From Candidatus Heimdallarchaeota archaeon (GTDB taxonomy: Archaea > Asgardarchaeota > Heimdallarchaeia > Heimdallarchaeales > Heimdallarchaeaceae): a DNA stretch of 8,416 nucleotides. The DNA lies in assembly GCA_016839875.1 (NCBI GenBank), contig JAEOTK010000178.1, positions 1-8,416 on the forward strand. Reading direction: 5' to 3'. A model generated the notes under the pieces. The model searched no databases, was not told where the DNA came from, and saw only the letters and a list, made by a program, of their open reading frames with translations. Of this stretch, positions 6,043-8,416 are shown piece after piece. The first letter of the stretch is position 1. Each line of letters starts with the position of its first letter. The position numbers and the translations under genes were made by a program.

Positions 6043-7635
6043 TTAACTATCTTTTCTCCGTTTTAGTGATCTCCAGATAACTATTACACCAAGAGTAAGC
6101 ACAGCAAATGCCGCACTAAATGAGCCAAGCCAAATACCCAAATTTCTACCTCCTCCTGGTCGAGGTTCTAAAGTAAGATTCTCAACAAAGACATTCATAT
6201 TCAATATATCAGAAGTCACATTATATCCTGCTCTGCTTAGTTCTTCTTTAGATTTGTTTAACCAAATACCAAATGCTTCTGTTAGTCCACTAGAATCTGT
6301 GCTATCTGGATTCAAAGAGTAAGTGTCAATATGTCCGGTTAATTCAGATGTTGGAAGCAATATGTTCTTAGCTGACCAATAATCCAGAGCTACAGGATCA
6401 GTTCCTGCGATTAAAATATCCACTCGTGTTGCATGATTATAGCTTGTTGCTGGACCCTCTGCAACAGATGTTTCAGGATTAGCATTTATCCATATTGCAT
6501 CTATTATATTTAAGGTAGGAAGACCGCATTCAACCATCAAAGTACCCATTCCTCCAGTAGCTACTTTATCATGTCCGTTAGCTAAGCTTTGAGTTTGTAC
6601 ACCCATATAATTCTTTAGAGTTGCAGTTACTCCATAACCACTATGAGATTTTAGAACTGGTAGATTTATGACCTTAAGATTTGGTGTATACTCTGCACCA
6701 TCCCAGATGCCATGTTTGAAACTTATTTTAGTCCCATAATCGGTTTCGAATTTTGGGTAAGAGACGTAGATCTCTGTTTCAGTATCAGCAGCATCATAAA
6801 CGATATACCCGTCATTCATATCCCCATCTGAATATTCTTGAACTTCAATCCCTCCTATATCATCCCATAGAAATGTAGAAACTTGATGATCTGGTACAAA
6901 GCTGTTAACTACGTCTTGAGTTGATTGATCTCTATCTTCAGAGTTAGTTTTATCATAATCCATGCTTCCTCTCCCTTGACCATTATCCGCAACAACAATT
7001 TCGCCTTCAAAACCTTCAGGATGGTCAATGATGGCTTGAATAAGCTCTTTCAAGAAATCAGTATTTGTTCCTCCTCGCTGTGACCATTGACAATTAATTT
7101 TTAGCAAAACTACATCTGTAGAAGATATTAGACCATCTGGTCCTTGATTAACACTCGATGTAGCTGATTGATAGAACGAGAAATTTTCCGATCCCATTAG
7201 ATTAATAAGATCGGTAACATGAGCAACTTCTTGACCATTCACAACATATATGTCAGAAACTTGATCTGATTCAGATGCTCTGGGAAGAATCTCTAAAGTA
7301 ACTTCTTGAGGACTTAGAGCCGAATTGAACATCACTCCAGTTAATACTGTGGATGTTGTTAGAATAATGATTACAGCTACTTTACCATAAGAGAACCAAG
7401 TTTTAATTTTAAGCCAGATAATGCTTAGAGAAAATATAGGAATAAATGCTCCAAAACTTATGGATGCATTCTTTAATGCATCTTGTTGGCATGGATAAAT
7501 TATACGTCTTGGTTTCGTTCCAGTACGGAAAATAAACCATAGCAAATTGAGAAGACCAAAAACTAGTAGGTTTCTCTGATATTTCTTCTTTGAGAGATTT
7601 TCTTCTGAATAAAGATCAAGATTAGGGATTTTCAT
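6043..7635 (-). CDS. Membrane-anchored DUF362 domain protein
   Basis: This 530-residue protein contains a DUF362 domain (about 170-425). Signature stretches are VVLLKINCQW (175-184), NLPVLKSHSGYG and TLKNYMG (324-345), NIIDAIW (376-382) and AGTDPVALDYW (410-420). Three hydrophobic segments precede the domain (about 22-37, 59-77, 84-104) and one follows it (about 500-521), with a basic RSLKRRKDS tail. Positive-inside reasoning puts both termini in the cytosol and the DUF362 domain outside. A conserved-looking RTGTKPRRIIYPCQ block (37-50) sits between helices 1 and 2. No ferredoxin-type CxxCxxC cluster is present, although many DUF362 proteins carry one; cysteines are few (C49, C182, C370). The biochemical role of DUF362 is unknown; a redox or cofactor-related function has been suggested for the family. 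ATG start; a TATA-like box 32 bp upstream implies a very short leader. Confidence 0.88.
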   Translation of the reverse strand: MKIPNLDLYSEENLSKKKYQRNLLVFGLLNLLWFIFRTGTKPRRIIYPCQQDALKNASISFGAFIPIFSLSIIWLKIKTWFSYGKVAVIIILTTSTVLTGVMFNSALSPQEVTLEILPRASESDQVSDIYVVNGQEVAHVTDLINLMGSENFSFYQSATSSVNQGPDGLISSTDVVLLKINCQWSQRGGTNTDFLKELIQAIIDHPEGFEGEIVVADNGQGRGSMDYDKTNSEDRDQSTQDVVNSFVPDHQVSTFLWDDIGGIEVQEYSDGDMNDGYIVYDAADTETEIYVSYPKFETDYGTKISFKHGIWDGAEYTPNLKVINLPVLKSHSGYGVTATLKNYMGVQTQSLANGHDKVATGGMGTLMVECGLPTLNIIDAIWINANPETSVAEGPATSYNHATRVDILIAGTDPVALDYWSAKNILLPTSELTGHIDTYSLNPDSTDSSGLTEAFGIWLNKSKEELSRAGYNVTSDILNMNVFVENLTLEPRPGGGRNLGIWLGSFSAAFAVLTLGVIVIWRSLKRRKDS

Positions 7636-7663
7636 TATTAAGATGATAAAGAATACGCATTTC

Positions 7664-7671
7664 TAAATATT
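7664..7671 (-). promoter_or_regulatory. Putative TATA box for the DUF362 gene
   Basis: On the minus strand this reads AATATTTA, centred about 32 bp upstream of the ATG at 7635, predicting a leader of about 6 nt. The 18-bp palindrome begins 4 bp upstream of it, over the expected BRE/TFB contact region. Confidence 0.4.
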
Positions 7672-7675
7672 TTGC

Positions 7676-7693
7676 TGTGCAAATTTTTGCACA
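7676..7693. promoter_or_regulatory. 18-bp perfect inverted repeat, candidate shared operator
   Basis: TGTGCAAA-TT-TTTGCACA has 8-bp perfect arms around a 2-nt centre, in the 106-bp gap between the divergent DUF362 and four-helix membrane-protein genes. It lies between the two opposed TATA-like boxes, abutting the DUF362 one and 18 bp upstream of the other. This is the arrangement expected for a dimeric regulator controlling both promoters. A terminator role is unlikely because it sits upstream of both genes. Confidence 0.6.
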
Positions 7694-7711
7694 CTTGCAT
7701 ATAGAAACATT

Positions 7712-7719
7712 CTATTATA
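7712..7719 (+). promoter_or_regulatory. Putative TATA box for the four-helix membrane-protein gene (leaderless)
   Basis: CTATTATAC-like sequence is centred 26-27 bp upstream of the ATG at 7742 and preceded by AGAAACAT. The spacing predicts transcription starting at the ATG; no Shine-Dalgarno sequence is present. Confidence 0.45.
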
Positions 7720-7741
7720 CTAGTTTCTCTCGAAATTCAAT

Positions 7742-8188
7742 ATGATTGTAATTATAGTTATAATTGCCGTGTTTATTGCATTTGAGTTTACTAATGTTTT
7801 AGCATTGTATTTTCAACCGGAATTTAGATTTGCAAATACAGTGGGTGTATTCGAAGCATGGAAAAAATCAAAGGAAGATTCTCACATGCATGATTTTGTT
7901 AAATATCTAGTTAACTGGGTAGCTGGAGCAAAAATAATATTCATCTTCCTATTAACTGCAATTCTAATTTGGGGTAGTGAACTTATGCAAATCATTGCAT
8001 TAGGAGCATTAATTCCTTCAACGCTAACCTTCTATTGGAAGTTGTATCCACTGATAAGAAAAATGGATAAAAATGGGCAAATAAAACCTAAAAATTATTC
8101 CATTGGATTAGCAATAATGATTCTCAGTTTTATATTAGCATTCAGTGCTGCTTTTGCATATGGCTTAGTTATGTTTTTACAAACTTGA
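7742..8188 (+). CDS. Small four-helix integral membrane protein, unknown function
   Basis: I do not recognise this 148-residue protein. It has four hydrophobic segments at about 1-24, 55-78, 82-103 and 121-147. The stretch between helices 1 and 2 (25-54) is polar and contains EAWKKSKEDSHMHDFVKY, and a short basic loop (IRKMDKNGQIKPKN) separates helices 3 and 4. With so little outside the membrane it is unlikely to be an enzyme with a soluble active site; a membrane accessory, sensor or small transporter-like role is possible. Only H48 and H50 (HMH) stand out as potential metal ligands, and that is speculative. The start is fixed by TATA spacing, and the first residues are already helix 1. It is divergent from the DUF362 gene across a palindromic site, suggesting linked expression. 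Confidence 0.78.
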   Translation: MIVIIVIIAVFIAFEFTNVLALYFQPEFRFANTVGVFEAWKKSKEDSHMHDFVKYLVNWVAGAKIIFIFLLTAILIWGSELMQIIALGALIPSTLTFYWKLYPLIRKMDKNGQIKPKNYSIGLAIMILSFILAFSAAFAYGLVMFLQT

Positions 8189-8207
8189 TTTTCCTAATTT
8201 ACTTTGT

Positions 8208-8238
8208 AAAAAAATTGTAGAAGGAGATCTATTCTCCT
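8208..8238. terminator. Bidirectional terminator between the convergent right-end genes
   Basis: An AGGAGA-TCTAT-TCTCCT hairpin (8222-8238) overlaps the stop codon of the minus-strand gene. Read on the minus strand it is followed, 7 nt later, by a 7-T run (complement of 8208-8214). On the plus strand it leads into TTCTTTT. It can serve the four-helix gene and, more convincingly, the minus-strand gene. Confidence 0.5.
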
Positions 8239-8416
8239 ATTCTTTTATCTGGGATTATAACCTCATACTCATGCTTCTTGATTTCACCATCAATCGAAAA
8301 AATATGCCAATCGTTGTGAGTGGGGGGTCCGAAACTTACCATGATCTCCTTCTCCATAACATCAAAGAAAACCGACCACAGTGTGCCGAAGTTATCTGTA
8401 TACCAATGACAACACA
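8229..8416 (-). CDS. 3' end of a gene, probable C45/penicillin-acyltransferase-like NTN amide hydrolase (partial)
   Basis: A minus-strand frame runs open from the right edge to a TAG at 8229-8231, giving 61 C-terminal residues. The two other minus frames hit stops. The peptide contains TLWSVFFDVMEKEIMVSFG followed by a PPTHNDWHIFSIDG stretch. This resembles the last strands of C45-type autoproteolytic acyltransferases/hydrolases (isopenicillin-N acyltransferase-like; linear amide C-N hydrolases), where a TxxSVxxD...M-VxFG pattern is typical. These enzymes act on amide bonds after self-cleavage exposes an N-terminal Cys, but the catalytic Cys would lie outside this window and cannot be checked. 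The coding call is supported by frame openness and a terminator immediately downstream; the family call rests on a short stretch and memory of the family. Another NTN or beta-rich protein remains possible. Confidence 0.55.
   Translation of the reverse strand, partial: CCHWYTDNFGTLWSVFFDVMEKEIMVSFGPPTHNDWHIFSIDGEIKKHEYEVIIPDKRIGE

Overview
The window is AT-rich (roughly two thirds A+T by eye), densely coded and reads like an archaeal genome fragment. The evidence is TATA-like boxes centred about 26 bp upstream of several start codons with almost no Shine-Dalgarno sequences (leaderless-type promoters), T-tract terminators at gene ends, and family content common in archaea: a DUF362 protein and a CxxC-x17-CxxC zinc-ribbon repeat protein. 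The base composition and gene mix would fit an Asgard archaeon (Heimdall- or Loki-like), but no lineage marker is present, so that placement is only a guess.

Layout. Bases 1-935 (+) hold the C-terminal catalytic part of an S9 prolyl-oligopeptidase-family peptidase, cut by the left edge. It converges on a minus-strand block: an M20 metallopeptidase/deacylase (963-2438), a beta-lactamase-fold (S12-like) serine hydrolase (2497-3681), and a basic R/S-rich protein carrying four CxxC-x17-CxxC zinc ribbons (3794-4885), three of them encoded on a 240-bp tandem repeat. Divergent from that block is a tandem-GNAT acetyltransferase-like protein (5097-6023, +). It converges on a membrane-anchored DUF362 protein (6043-7635, -). 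Divergent from DUF362, across a 106-bp gap with an 18-bp perfect inverted repeat between two opposed TATA-like boxes, is a small four-helix membrane protein of unknown function (7742-8188, +). The right edge holds the 3' end of a further minus-strand gene (8229-8416), whose C-terminus resembles the penicillin-acyltransferase-like (C45/NTN) amide hydrolases.

Functional reading. Up to four genes encode peptide- or amide-bond hydrolases of unrelated folds (S9, M20, S12-like, possibly C45), consistent with peptide or acyl-amino-acid scavenging. Strand switches and separate promoter and terminator signals argue against one operon. The two most interesting items are the zinc-ribbon/RS-rich repeat protein, a probable nucleic-acid binder with an internally homogenised repeat, and the DUF362/four-helix membrane-protein pair around a shared palindrome. 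No tRNA, rRNA, CRISPR array or insertion sequence was seen.
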